From the NCBI GenBank assembly GCA_028699795.1, contig JAQVTZ010000026.1:1-13706 (forward strand): a stretch of DNA of 13,706 nt, written 5' to 3'. Within the stretch, counting starts at the first letter, position 1. The number at the start of each line of letters is the position of its first letter. The position numbers were made by a program, and so were the translations under genes. Positions 1 through 6,110 of this stretch are shown here, piece after piece. The stretch is from Clostridia bacterium (GTDB taxonomy: Bacteria; Bacillota; Clostridia; Christensenellales; DTU072). The notes under the pieces are model-generated. The model was not told where the DNA came from. It searched no databases and was given only the letters and a program-made list of their open reading frames with translations.

Positions 1-139
1 TACTTGCCGCCGCCGAGTTATCTAAAAATACGGCGGTTCCCGTTTGGGTGTCATGAATCAAAAATAAGGGTGCTCTTCCCAAAGAGGGACAAACTTCCCC
101 TTTGATATCCCGCGCTTCGGCGGGTAACGCTATCTTCAT
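1..139 (-). CDS. NifX/NifB-type dinitrogenase cofactor family protein (3' end outside window)
   Basis: The first 46 codons are visible; the gene continues past the left edge. The peptide opens MKIALPAE and has CPSLGRAP (residues 17-24) followed by FLIHDT and DNSAAAS. This matches the start of the small NifX/NifB C-terminal-like family (dinitrogenase iron-molybdenum cofactor biosynthesis fold), where a Cys/Ser-x-x-GRAP-x-F-x-I-x-D pattern precedes a DN-x-A stretch. In anaerobes without nitrogenase these proteins are thought to bind metal or Fe-S/Mo clusters, but their job is mostly unknown. The start is set by an AAGGAG site (150-155, read on the minus strand) inside the end of the upstream DUF134 gene; only 4 bp separate the two genes, so they are cotranscribed. 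Family assignment is good; physiological role is not inferable. Confidence 0.82.
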   Translation of the reverse strand, partial: MKIALPAEARDIKGEVCPSLGRAPLFLIHDTQTGTAVFLDNSAAAS

Positions 140-143
140 GTTG

Positions 144-515
144 CTATATCTCCTTGTCGTTTATGTTGAAATTTCTGCCGTGCATCCGTTTGCCGCAACC
201 CATATTGCCGCAATGACGGCCTCCGCCGTCGCAAAGCAAGTAATCTCCGCCCTCTATAATAAGGGTTTTGCCGTTGATAAGCGCGTCGGCAAGCTTTTTG
301 CGGGCTACCTCATAAATCCCCTGCACCGTTGTGCGGGCGACTTCCATGCGTAACGCGCATTCTTCTTGCTTGAGACCTTCGTAATCAATCAGTCTTATCG
401 TCTCGTATTCGTCTATTGTCATGACCACGGACCCTTGACCCGCGCAGTTGAGCGGGCCAAAGGTATCAATTTGGGGCAGACAACAGATTCTTCTCCATTT
501 TCTGGGTCTTGGCAT
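144..515 (-). CDS. DUF134 (UPF0251) family HTH protein
   Basis: A 123-residue protein starting MPRPRKWRRI, the hallmark N-terminus of DUF134. It has an early Cys pair (C11, C12), a segment at residues 35-80 (DEYETIRLIDYEGLKQEE then ECALRMEVARTTVQGIY) that reads as a sigma-70 region-4-like helix-turn-helix, and a Cys-rich tail CDGGGRHCGNMGCGKR (95-110) that could hold a metal or Fe-S cluster. Length is normal or slightly long for the family. An AAGGTG ribosome site lies upstream of the start. It sits between a DUF5320 gene and a NifX-like gene, a common arrangement in anaerobes. I infer a DNA-binding, metal- or redox-responsive regulator, possibly of its own cluster; the family has no settled function that I know of. 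Confidence 0.88.
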   Translation of the reverse strand: MPRPRKWRRICCLPQIDTFGPLNCAGQGSVVMTIDEYETIRLIDYEGLKQEECALRMEVARTTVQGIYEVARKKLADALINGKTLIIEGGDYLLCDGGGRHCGNMGCGKRMHGRNFNINDKEI

Positions 516-564
516 GTTTATTCACCTTATGAGAACCTCGAAACAGCTTTCGCTATGGCGGGTC

Positions 565-735
565 TTATCTATTTCCTTTTGTAGTATTGTTTCCGTTTCT
601 TCTGCGCAAAAACTGTCCGAGCCTGCTCCCCAACCCTCTCCCTGTAGAAGGTCTTGGCGTGCCTTGGCAATCGCCTGCGCCGCGGCCCGTAAGGGGTCCT
701 TGTCCATAAGGACCTGTTCCGTCTCGATTGGGCAT
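565..735 (-). CDS. DUF5320 family small glycine-rich protein
   Basis: A 56-residue protein, MPNRDGTGPYGQGPLTGRG then AGDCQG and GRGLGSRLGQF. The N-terminal M-P-x-x-DGTGP-x-G-x-GP-x-TGRGAG signature is that of DUF5320, small proteins usually next to DUF134 and NifX-like genes. The start was moved inward from an in-frame ATG at 774 because MPNRDG is the conserved beginning and GGAGGTGA sits 5 to 12 bases upstream of it. Many family members continue into a C-terminal coiled coil; here the frame stops after a basic, Asn-rich tail. A second frame (stop at 522-524) continues with an acidic, coiled-coil-like stretch (see findings), so the 3' end may be frameshifted. Function unknown. Confidence 0.78.
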   Translation of the reverse strand: MPNRDGTGPYGQGPLTGRGAGDCQGTPRPSTGRGLGSRLGQFLRRRNGNNTTKGNR

Positions 736-761
736 AATATTCACCTCCACGAATAAGTTTA

Positions 762-773
762 TGACATATGTCA
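762..773. promoter_or_regulatory. Perfect 12-bp palindrome, candidate operator
   Basis: TGACATATGTCA is a perfect inverted repeat, five bases downstream of the -10 box on the minus strand and covering the expected transcription start. A bound dimer there would block initiation. The core resembles half-sites of Crp/Fnr-type regulators (TTGA-N6-TCA-like), and on the minus strand it is preceded by T, giving TTGACATATGTCAT. The binder is unknown; the DUF134 protein made by this cluster or a Crp/Fnr-family regulator are both possible. Confidence 0.5.
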
Positions 774-778
774 AATAT

Positions 779-806
779 ATTATACGCTAATTTTTCCAAA
801 AGTCAA
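779..806 (-). promoter_or_regulatory. Promoter of the DUF5320-DUF134-NifX-like cluster
   Basis: Read on the minus strand, TTGACT (806-801) and TATAAT (784-779) are separated by 16 bp. The -10 is a perfect consensus and the -35 matches at five of six positions. Transcription would start near 770-773, about 35 bases before the DUF5320 start codon, leaving a short leader with the GGAGGTGA ribosome site. No other gene start lies between, so this is the likely promoter of all three minus-strand genes. Confidence 0.72.
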
Positions 807-865
807 CCAAGAAAACGAAATAAAATTACAAATAAGGATAATTAGATTGGGAGTTACAACGATAT

Positions 866-899
866 TTGTACGGTAAAATTAGGGCAAATATTCGTACAA
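866..899. promoter_or_regulatory. Inverted repeat TTGTACG-N20-CGTACAA upstream of purE
   Basis: Two 7-bp arms, TTGTACG (866-872) and CGTACAA (893-899), are exact reverse complements spaced by 20 bp. The right arm lies in ATATTCGTACAAT, which loosely resembles the Bacillus-type PurBox (AWWWCCGAACWWT; 11 of 13 positions by my count), and the left arm read in reverse contains CCGTAC. Paired, oppositely oriented boxes are the known PurR layout in Bacillus, but CGTAC in place of CGAAC makes the match imperfect. It could equally be another regulator's site. Confidence 0.35.
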
Positions 900-999
900 T
901 AAAGGTAAAACTGTCCCAAATGGTCTCGGGGTAACAGAGATTCGATTGCAAAAATGATCGGGTTGTGTTATTTTATGTTTATAGGAAAGGAGGTGCTTT

Positions 1000-1089
1000 A
1001 TGCAAAACAGGGAAGTTGTAAACGACTCCAAAACCGCAACCTGCCTTTTATGCCTAAGTTCCGCCTTTCTCATTTATCCAATGTACTAA
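1000..1089 (+). CDS. Putative 29-aa leader peptide upstream of purE
   Basis: ATG at 1000 is preceded by AAAGGAGGTG (987-996), one of the strongest ribosome sites in the window, and opens a 29-codon frame ending TAA (1087-1089). The peptide starts MQNREVVNDSKTA and ends in a hydrophobic run with two Cys (CLLCLSSAFLIYPMY). The stop codon lies 8 bases before a terminator-like hairpin, the layout expected of a translated leader whose ribosome controls the hairpin. It shows no run of a single amino acid codon of the kind used in biosynthetic attenuators. A small membrane peptide, or no function at all with the strong site arising by chance, are alternatives. I do not recognise a family. Confidence 0.4.
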   Translation: MQNREVVNDSKTATCLLCLSSAFLIYPMY

Positions 1090-1097
1090 CCCGTGTC

Positions 1098-1117
1098 GCC
1101 GTATTGCGGCTTTTTTT
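1098..1117 (+). terminator. Terminator-like hairpin in the purE leader (possible attenuator)
   Basis: GCCG (1098-1101) and CGGC (1107-1110) form a 4-bp all-GC stem with loop TATTG, followed at once by seven T (1111-1117). It ends 6 bases before the purE ribosome site, the usual place of an attenuator. The stem is short, so it would be a weak terminator. An alternative pairing exists: CCGCAA (1034-1039) in the leader ORF is complementary to TTGCGG (1104-1109), which would open the hairpin. Confidence 0.5.
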
Positions 1118-1123
1118 ATGCTC

Positions 1124-1138
1124 AAGGAGGTATACCTT
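1124..1138 (+). promoter_or_regulatory. purE ribosome site inside a palindrome
   Basis: The ribosome site AAGGAGG (1124-1130) overlaps a perfect 10-bp palindrome, AGGTATACCT (1128-1137). In RNA, GAGG (1127-1130) could pair with CCTT (1135-1138) around a UAUA loop, one pair being G-U, and hide part of the ribosome site. The stem is short, so an effect on translation is only a possibility. Confidence 0.35.
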
Positions 1139-1639
1139 ATGAACAAAGCGGCCATTCTTATGGGCAGCAAAAACGATTTTTCTGTCGTCAAACCCTGTTA
1201 CGACACGCTTATTAAGTTCGGGATAGAGGTTGATATCCGCGTGATGTCGGCGCACCGCTCCCCCGATACCGTTGCCGATTTTGCCCGAAACGCCGCCCAA
1301 AACGGCTATCAGGTCCTCATTGCCGCGGCAGGCAAAGCCGCCCACCTCGCGGGCGTCGCCGCGGGCCACACCATCTTACCTGTTATCGGGATCCCCGTCA
1401 AAAGCTCGACGCTGGACGGGCTCGACAGTCTGCTTTCGGTAGTGCAAATGCCTTCCGGTGTCCCCGTTGCAACCGTGGCGATCAACGGCGCCGAAAACGC
1501 CGCCATTCTTGCCGCGCAAATCATGGCGCTTTCGTGCAGGGAGCTTGCCGCAAAGCTAATAAAGTATAAAGCGGAAATGCGGGCAAAAACAACACGCGAT
1601 AACGCCGCTCTCCAACAAGAACTAGAAAAACAGGAGTAA
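1139..1639 (+). CDS. purE: N5-carboxyaminoimidazole ribonucleotide mutase (class I PurE)
   Basis: A 166-residue cytosolic enzyme that turns N5-CAIR into CAIR in purine synthesis. Visible family motifs are MGSKND (8-13), SAHRSPD (37-43), HL-x-G (69-72), LPVIGIPV (80-87) and GLDSLLSVVQMP (94-105). H39 and H69 keep the 30-residue spacing of the two active-site histidines of class I PurE (H45/H75 in E. coli). The glycine loop normally GAGGAAHLPG reads AAGKAAHLAG here, with Lys at position 66. The start is supported by AAGGAGG 8 bases upstream; an in-frame ATG at 1118 lies in the terminator region and is not used. First gene of the pur operon. purK, which makes N5-CAIR, is not in the window; in its absence CO2 may be added without it, or purK is elsewhere. 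Confidence 0.96.
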   Translation: MNKAAILMGSKNDFSVVKPCYDTLIKFGIEVDIRVMSAHRSPDTVADFARNAAQNGYQVLIAAAGKAAHLAGVAAGHTILPVIGIPVKSSTLDGLDSLLSVVQMPSGVPVATVAINGAENAAILAAQIMALSCRELAAKLIKYKAEMRAKTTRDNAALQQELEKQE

Positions 1640-1641
1640 TT

Positions 1642-2676
1642 ATGGCAATCTCTTATAAAGATGCGGGTGTCGATGTCACCCGCGGCTACCACGCGGTAGA
1701 CCTCATGAAAAAATATGTCCAATCTACTTTTAACCCCAATGTGCTTGGGGACATCGGCAGTTTCGGCGGTCTTTATTCCATCGAAAACTTCTCTTATAAA
1801 AAACCCGTATTGGTTGCGGGCACCGACGGCGTGGGTACCAAACTGAAGTACGCTTTCGCGCTTAACAAATTCGATACCGTGGGCATCGATTGCGTCGCGA
1901 TGTGCGTCAACGATATCGTTTGCCAAGGCGCAAGCCCGTTACTGTTTTTGGATTATATTGCCACAGGCAAGCTCGTTCCCGAACACGCGGCCGAAATCGT
2001 CAAAGGCGTTGCCGAAGGCTGCCGTCAAGCGGGATGCGCGCTTATCGGAGGCGAAACCGCCGAAATGCCCGGCTTTTACCCCCAAAACGAGTTCGACCTT
2101 GCGGGGTTTTCGGTAGGGATTGCCGACCGCGACAAACTCGTTACGGGGGCATCTATCGTTGCGGGAGACAAGCTTATCGGTATCGCTTCGTCTGGCGCGC
2201 ACTCCAACGGCTATTCGCTCATTCGCAAACTGTTCGACGCCGAGGATACCGCGCTAATGAACACCTATTGCAAAGCATTGGGCGCGACCTACGGCGAAGC
2301 GTTGCTTACACCCACCAAGATTTATGTAAAAACTGTGCTTTCGTTGCTCCAAAAAATGCCCCTTAAGGGGATTGCCCACATCACGGGCGGCGGTTTTATC
2401 GAAAATATCCCGCGCTTTTTGCCAGATACCACCAAAACAGGTGTAACCATCGACTTAAACAGCTACGAACTGCCGCCCCTGTTCCGCATCCTCACCGAGA
2501 AAGCGTCGCTTACCAAAGAGCAAGCGTACAGTACTTTTAATATGGGCATCGGGCTTGTGATAGCAGTGGACGCTCTACACGCCAAAGAATTGATAAAAGA
2601 AGCCGAAGCACTGGGCGAGAAAGCCGTCATAATAGGCGAAGTGACCGATAAGCCCGGCGTGGAGCTGCAGGGATGA
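1642..2676 (+). CDS. purM: Phosphoribosylformylglycinamidine cyclo-ligase (AIR synthetase)
   Basis: A 344-residue ATP-dependent enzyme that closes the imidazole ring of FGAM to give AIR. The length is typical. Motifs in order: YKDAGVDV (5-12), GTDGVGTK (60-67), the CVNDIVCQGA segment (88-97), LDYIATGKL (103-111), GGETAEMPGFY (136-146), and a GGGFIENIPR segment near residues 251-260. These define the PurM/PurL ATP-binding superfamily, N-terminal half dimerising and C-terminal half completing the nucleotide site. The start lies 2 bp after the purE stop, and its AGGAG ribosome site overlaps the last codons of purE. The gene ends in a 4-bp ATGA overlap with purN, so translation of the two is probably coupled. 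No oddities seen. Confidence 0.97.
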   Translation: MAISYKDAGVDVTRGYHAVDLMKKYVQSTFNPNVLGDIGSFGGLYSIENFSYKKPVLVAGTDGVGTKLKYAFALNKFDTVGIDCVAMCVNDIVCQGASPLLFLDYIATGKLVPEHAAEIVKGVAEGCRQAGCALIGGETAEMPGFYPQNEFDLAGFSVGIADRDKLVTGASIVAGDKLIGIASSGAHSNGYSLIRKLFDAEDTALMNTYCKALGATYGEALLTPTKIYVKTVLSLLQKMPLKGIAHITGGGFIENIPRFLPDTTKTGVTIDLNSYELPPLFRILTEKASLTKEQAYSTFNMGIGLVIAVDALHAKELIKEAEALGEKAVIIGEVTDKPGVELQG

Positions 2677-3323
2677 AACGGCTTGCCATCTTTGTTTCGG
2701 GCGGCGGAACGGATTTTCAGTCTATCATAGACGGTGTCAACGGCAAGACAATCCACGCCGAAATCGTCCTATGCGTGGCATCCAAACAGGGTATTTACGC
2801 AATCGAGAGGGCAAAACAACACAACATCCCGTACAAAGTTTTTAATAAAAGCGACTACGCATGCGTTGCGGAAATGTTTGACGAAATCGCCTCCCTTCTC
2901 GACCGTCTCGAGGTCGACCTTATCGTGCTTGCGGGCTATCTTACCATTTTGCCGCAACCGTTTGTTGCAAAATACAAAGGGAAAATTATCAACATTCATC
3001 CTTCGCTCATCCCCAAGTATTGCGGCGACGGATATTACGGAATAGCTGTGCACCGCGCCGTCATCGAAGCGGGCGAAACCGAATCGGGCGCCACCGTGCA
3101 TTATGTGGACGAGGGCGTGGATACGGGCAACATCATACGGCAAGAAAAGGTGCCCGTATATCCCGAGGATACCCCCGAAACCCTTGCCGCGCGCGTCCTT
3201 GCGCTCGAGCACAAACTTTTGCCCGAGGTCGTCAAACAACTGTGCGCCAACCAAAAGAACACGAACGGAAGCCGTTTAGAGTTTCCCAAAATAGAAATTG
3301 AAAGAAGGAAGGAAAGAACATGA
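2673..3323 (+). CDS. purN: Phosphoribosylglycinamide formyltransferase (10-formyl-THF dependent)
   Basis: A 216-residue enzyme that transfers the formyl group of 10-formyltetrahydrofolate to GAR, giving FGAR. The N-terminus LAIFVSGGGTDFQSIID (4-20) is the phosphate-binding loop; NIHPSLIPKYCG (107-118) carries the catalytic Asn107 and His109; GATVHYVDEGVDTG (139-152) carries Asp150, the third catalytic residue. The segment KYCGDGYYG replaces the AFPG form of E. coli, a variant I associate with gut Firmicutes. The last 25 residues are charged and look unstructured, making the protein slightly longer than usual. The gene overlaps purM by 4 bp upstream and purH by 4 bp downstream (ATGA both times). 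Being folate-dependent, it avoids the need for the formate-using PurT. Confidence 0.97.
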   Translation: MKRLAIFVSGGGTDFQSIIDGVNGKTIHAEIVLCVASKQGIYAIERAKQHNIPYKVFNKSDYACVAEMFDEIASLLDRLEVDLIVLAGYLTILPQPFVAKYKGKIINIHPSLIPKYCGDGYYGIAVHRAVIEAGETESGATVHYVDEGVDTGNIIRQEKVPVYPEDTPETLAARVLALEHKLLPEVVKQLCANQKNTNGSRLEFPKIEIERRKERT

Positions 3324-4858
3324 AAAGAGCGTTACTGAGTGTATCGGACAAAACGGGAATCGTCGAGTTTGCAAAAGAGCTGGAAAAACTGGAGTACGAA
3401 ATCGTATCGACGGGAGGCACCTTCTCGGCATTGCAAAAAGCAGGCGTCAAGGTGGTCAACATCTCGGAGATTACAGGATTTCCCGAATGTCTGGACGGCC
3501 GCGTCAAAACCCTGCACCCCGTCGTGCATGCGGGTATCCTTGCGATGCGGGGCAATCCCGACCACATGAAACAAATACGACAGCTGGGGATTACGCCCAT
3601 CGATGTCGTTGCCATCAATCTTTATCCTTTTAAGGCAACCATCGAAAAACCGGGGGTCGAGCTGCAAGAGGCAATCGAAAATATCGATATCGGCGGCCCT
3701 ACGATGCTACGCAGCGCAGCCAAAAACTATCAGGATGTCTATGTTGTATGTGATGCCGCAGACTACGCTCTTGTGATAGACGAGTTGAAGAGCGGCGCGC
3801 CTTCCAAAGAGACGAGATTCCGCCTGATGTACAAAGTGTTCCAGCATACGGCGGTTTACGATACGCTGATTTCCACCTATCTAAGACAACAAATGGGACT
3901 CACCTTTCCCGACCAGATCACCTTCGCTTACGAAAAAAAGCAGGATCTCCGTTACGGCGAAAATCCCTCTCAAAAAGCCGCTTTTTATAAAGAGTGTTTC
4001 CGCTATCCGGGCTCTCTGGTCGAGGCGGAGCAGTTGATGGGCAAAGAGCTTTCTTATAACAACATCAACGATACCAACGGCGCGCTCGATCTCTTAAGAG
4101 AGTTCGACGGGCCCGCCGTCATTGCCGTCAAGCACGCCAACCCCTGCGGCGCGGGCATTGCGGCAACCGTCTACGAGGCATACCTTGCGGCATATAACGC
4201 CGACCCCGTATCGATTTTTGGAGGGATTGTGGCAACTAACTGCAAAGTGGACGCCGCGACCGCGGCCGAAATGGTCAAAACCTTTTTAGAAATCGTCGTG
4301 GCGCCCGATTTCGACGAGGAAGCCGTTCAAATCTTTGCCGAAAAACGCAAAAACGCAAGACTTCTAAAGTTGCCCTCCATTAACGCGCCCATCAAAGAGG
4401 GCACTTTCGACATGAAAAAGGTCGTGGGTGGCTTGCTGGTACAAGACTACGACGCAACCTTGTTCGACGAGGCAGAGTTTCAGGTCGTCACCAAAACACA
4501 ACCCACCGCCGAACAAATCAAAGCAATGATTTTTGGCTATAAGGTGGTTAAGCATACCAAGTCCAACGCGATTGTGGTCTCCAATGCGGTTTCAACACTC
4601 GGCGTGGGCATGGGGCAAACCAACCGCATCCAAGCCGCAGAGCTTGCCCTGCAGCACGCAGGCGAAAAAGCAAAGGGCGCTATCCTTGCTTCAGACGCCT
4701 TCTTCCCGTTCCCTGACTGTGTTGAAGAAGCCGCAAAATACGGGATTTCGGCAATCATTCAGCCGGGCGGCTCGGTCAACGACAAATTGTCGATAGAAGC
4801 CTGCGACAAAGCGGGGATTGCGATGGTGTTTTGCGGCAAACGCCACTTCAAACACTAA
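3320..4858 (+). CDS. purH: Bifunctional AICAR formyltransferase / IMP cyclohydrolase
   Basis: A 512-residue enzyme for the last two steps to IMP. The N-terminal cyclohydrolase half (about 1-195) starts KRALLSVSDKTGIVEFA and contains STGGT, TGFPECLDGRVKTLHP and NLYPF, all standard. The C-terminal transformylase half (about 200-512) contains RYGENPSQ (211-218), the catalytic pair K271-H272 in AVKHANPCGAG, SDAFFPF (458-464) and QPGGSVND (481-488), ending GKRHFKH as the family does. Both active sites look complete. Slightly shorter than E. coli PurH (529). The start overlaps the purN stop by 4 bp, behind a purine-rich GAAGGAAGGAAAG ribosome site. purD begins one base after its stop. Confidence 0.98.
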   Translation: MKRALLSVSDKTGIVEFAKELEKLEYEIVSTGGTFSALQKAGVKVVNISEITGFPECLDGRVKTLHPVVHAGILAMRGNPDHMKQIRQLGITPIDVVAINLYPFKATIEKPGVELQEAIENIDIGGPTMLRSAAKNYQDVYVVCDAADYALVIDELKSGAPSKETRFRLMYKVFQHTAVYDTLISTYLRQQMGLTFPDQITFAYEKKQDLRYGENPSQKAAFYKECFRYPGSLVEAEQLMGKELSYNNINDTNGALDLLREFDGPAVIAVKHANPCGAGIAATVYEAYLAAYNADPVSIFGGIVATNCKVDAATAAEMVKTFLEIVVAPDFDEEAVQIFAEKRKNARLLKLPSINAPIKEGTFDMKKVVGGLLVQDYDATLFDEAEFQVVTKTQPTAEQIKAMIFGYKVVKHTKSNAIVVSNAVSTLGVGMGQTNRIQAAELALQHAGEKAKGAILASDAFFPFPDCVEEAAKYGISAIIQPGGSVNDKLSIEACDKAGIAMVFCGKRHFKH

Positions 4859-4859
4859 T

Positions 4860-6110
4860 ATGGATATTTTCGTTATCGGCGGCGGCGGCCGCGAACACGC
4901 AATAGTACACGCGCTCAACCAAAGCAAACGGGTAGAAAAAGTCTATTGCGCGCCCTCTAACGCGGGGATTAACACCGAGGCGGAAGGCGTCCCTCTCGCC
5001 GTTTCGGATTTTGAAGGAATTCTACATTTTCTTGCCACTCACCCGAATATCGGCTTGACCGTTGTCGCTCCCGACAATCCTCTGGCGGACGGATTGGTCA
5101 ACGAACTGGAAGCAAAAGGATTTCGCGCCTTCGGACCTCGCGCCGAAGCGGCAATCATTGAGGCAAGCAAAAAGTTTGCCAAGCAACTGATGAAAGACAA
5201 CCATATTCCAACAGCGGCGTATGAGTCCTTTACCGATTACGGCAAAGCGTTGGCGTATGTCGAGAGCGCCCCCTATCCCCTTGTAGTCAAAGCGGACGGG
5301 CTCGCTTACGGAAAAGGCGTCGTAATTTGCAACCATTTCGACGAAGCCGCGCGCGCTTTGGATGACATCATGCGCCGCGATGTGTTCGGCAACCGCAACC
5401 CCTGTGTGGTAATAGAAGAGTTTCTTTGCGGCAGAGAAGTATCCGTGCTTGCTTTTACCGACGGCAAAACCGTTAAGACTATGCCGAGTTCTCAAGACCA
5501 TAAAAGAGCATACGACGGGGATAAGGGTCCCAATACGGGCGGTATGGGAGCCTTTTGTCCCAGTCCTTACTACACCAAAGAAATGGACGCCTATGCCAAG
5601 GAAGCGATTTTTCTCCCCACCGTACAGGCAATGGCGGCAATGGGACGAAAGTTTAAAGGCGTATTGTATTTTGGTTTAATTATGTGTGCGGACGGCTTGA
5701 AGGTGCTGGAATATAACGCGCGGTTCGGCGACCCCGAAACGCAAGCCGTGCTATCCCTATTAAAGACCGATTTATTGGATATCTTTGAAGCCGTCATCGA
5801 TGAACGGCTAGACGAAATCAATATTGAATGGAGCAACCAAACCGCGGTAACCGTCGTGTATGCCTCGGGAGGCTATCCCGGCAGCTATGCCAAAGGCAAA
5901 GCAGTGCGAATAGCCGATACGGGCGATTGTTTTGTTTACCATGCGGGCACCGCCGTAAAGGACGGTAACCTCGTGACCAACGGTGGCAGGGTGCTTGCCG
6001 TTACCGCAAGGGGCAACAATCTTTCGGACGCCCGAACCAAAGCATACGCCGCAATCGAGCATGTCCGCATCGAGGACGGATTTTACAGAAAAGACATAGG
6101 GACAATATAA
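4860..6110 (+). CDS. purD: Phosphoribosylamine-glycine ligase (GAR synthetase)
   Basis: A 416-residue ATP-grasp ligase joining glycine to phosphoribosylamine. Motifs: MDIFVIGGGGREHAI (1-15), VVKADGLAYGKGVV (142-155) as the ATP-grasp lysine loop, SSQDHKRAYDGDKGPNTGGM (210-229), and LEYNARFGDPETQ (283-295) with the metal-binding Glu/Asn pattern. The N-terminal loop reads VVAPDNPLADGLV, a known relative of the VGPE-P-L form. I moved the start from an ATG at 4818 inside purH to 4860, because MDIFVIGGGGREH is the conserved beginning. There is no good ribosome site before it; it starts one base after the purH stop, so translation is probably coupled. The purD stop shares its last base with the purL start (TAATG). 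Confidence 0.97.
   Translation: MDIFVIGGGGREHAIVHALNQSKRVEKVYCAPSNAGINTEAEGVPLAVSDFEGILHFLATHPNIGLTVVAPDNPLADGLVNELEAKGFRAFGPRAEAAIIEASKKFAKQLMKDNHIPTAAYESFTDYGKALAYVESAPYPLVVKADGLAYGKGVVICNHFDEAARALDDIMRRDVFGNRNPCVVIEEFLCGREVSVLAFTDGKTVKTMPSSQDHKRAYDGDKGPNTGGMGAFCPSPYYTKEMDAYAKEAIFLPTVQAMAAMGRKFKGVLYFGLIMCADGLKVLEYNARFGDPETQAVLSLLKTDLLDIFEAVIDERLDEINIEWSNQTAVTVVYASGGYPGSYAKGKAVRIADTGDCFVYHAGTAVKDGNLVTNGGRVLAVTARGNNLSDARTKAYAAIEHVRIEDGFYRKDIGTI

Larger units (their letters stand above)
736..1138. other. Divergent intergenic region between NifX-like cluster and purE
   Basis: About 400 bp, AT-rich up to roughly 910. The left part carries the minus-strand promoter and palindrome. The right part carries the purE leader: an inverted repeat (866-899), a short hairpin candidate TCTC-N9-GAGA (924-940), a 29-codon ORF with its own ribosome site, and a terminator-like hairpin. 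I could not fix the purE promoter: TTGCAA (946-951) with TATTTT (969-974) at 17 bp is one weak option, and TACAAT (895-900) is a -10-like hexamer without a clear -35. I see no match to the conserved cores I know for guanine, ZTP, PRPP, THF or glycine riboswitches. Confidence 0.6.

Noticed and set aside
102..756. Plus-strand open frames across the NifX-like, DUF134 and DUF5320 genes
   Set aside because: The minus-strand genes have recognised family signatures and strong ribosome sites; the plus-strand frames have neither.
901..999. Purine-type riboswitch or tRNA-like fold in the purE leader
   Set aside because: GATTCGATTGC recalls a tRNA T-arm, but no acceptor or anticodon stem fits around it, and the conserved cores I know for guanine, ZTP, PRPP and THF riboswitches are not present.
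1309..1926. 205-codon open frame on the minus strand opposite purE and purM
   Set aside because: It lies fully opposite two well-recognised genes, has no ribosome site that I can see and its peptide matches no family I know; it follows from the codon bias of the real genes.
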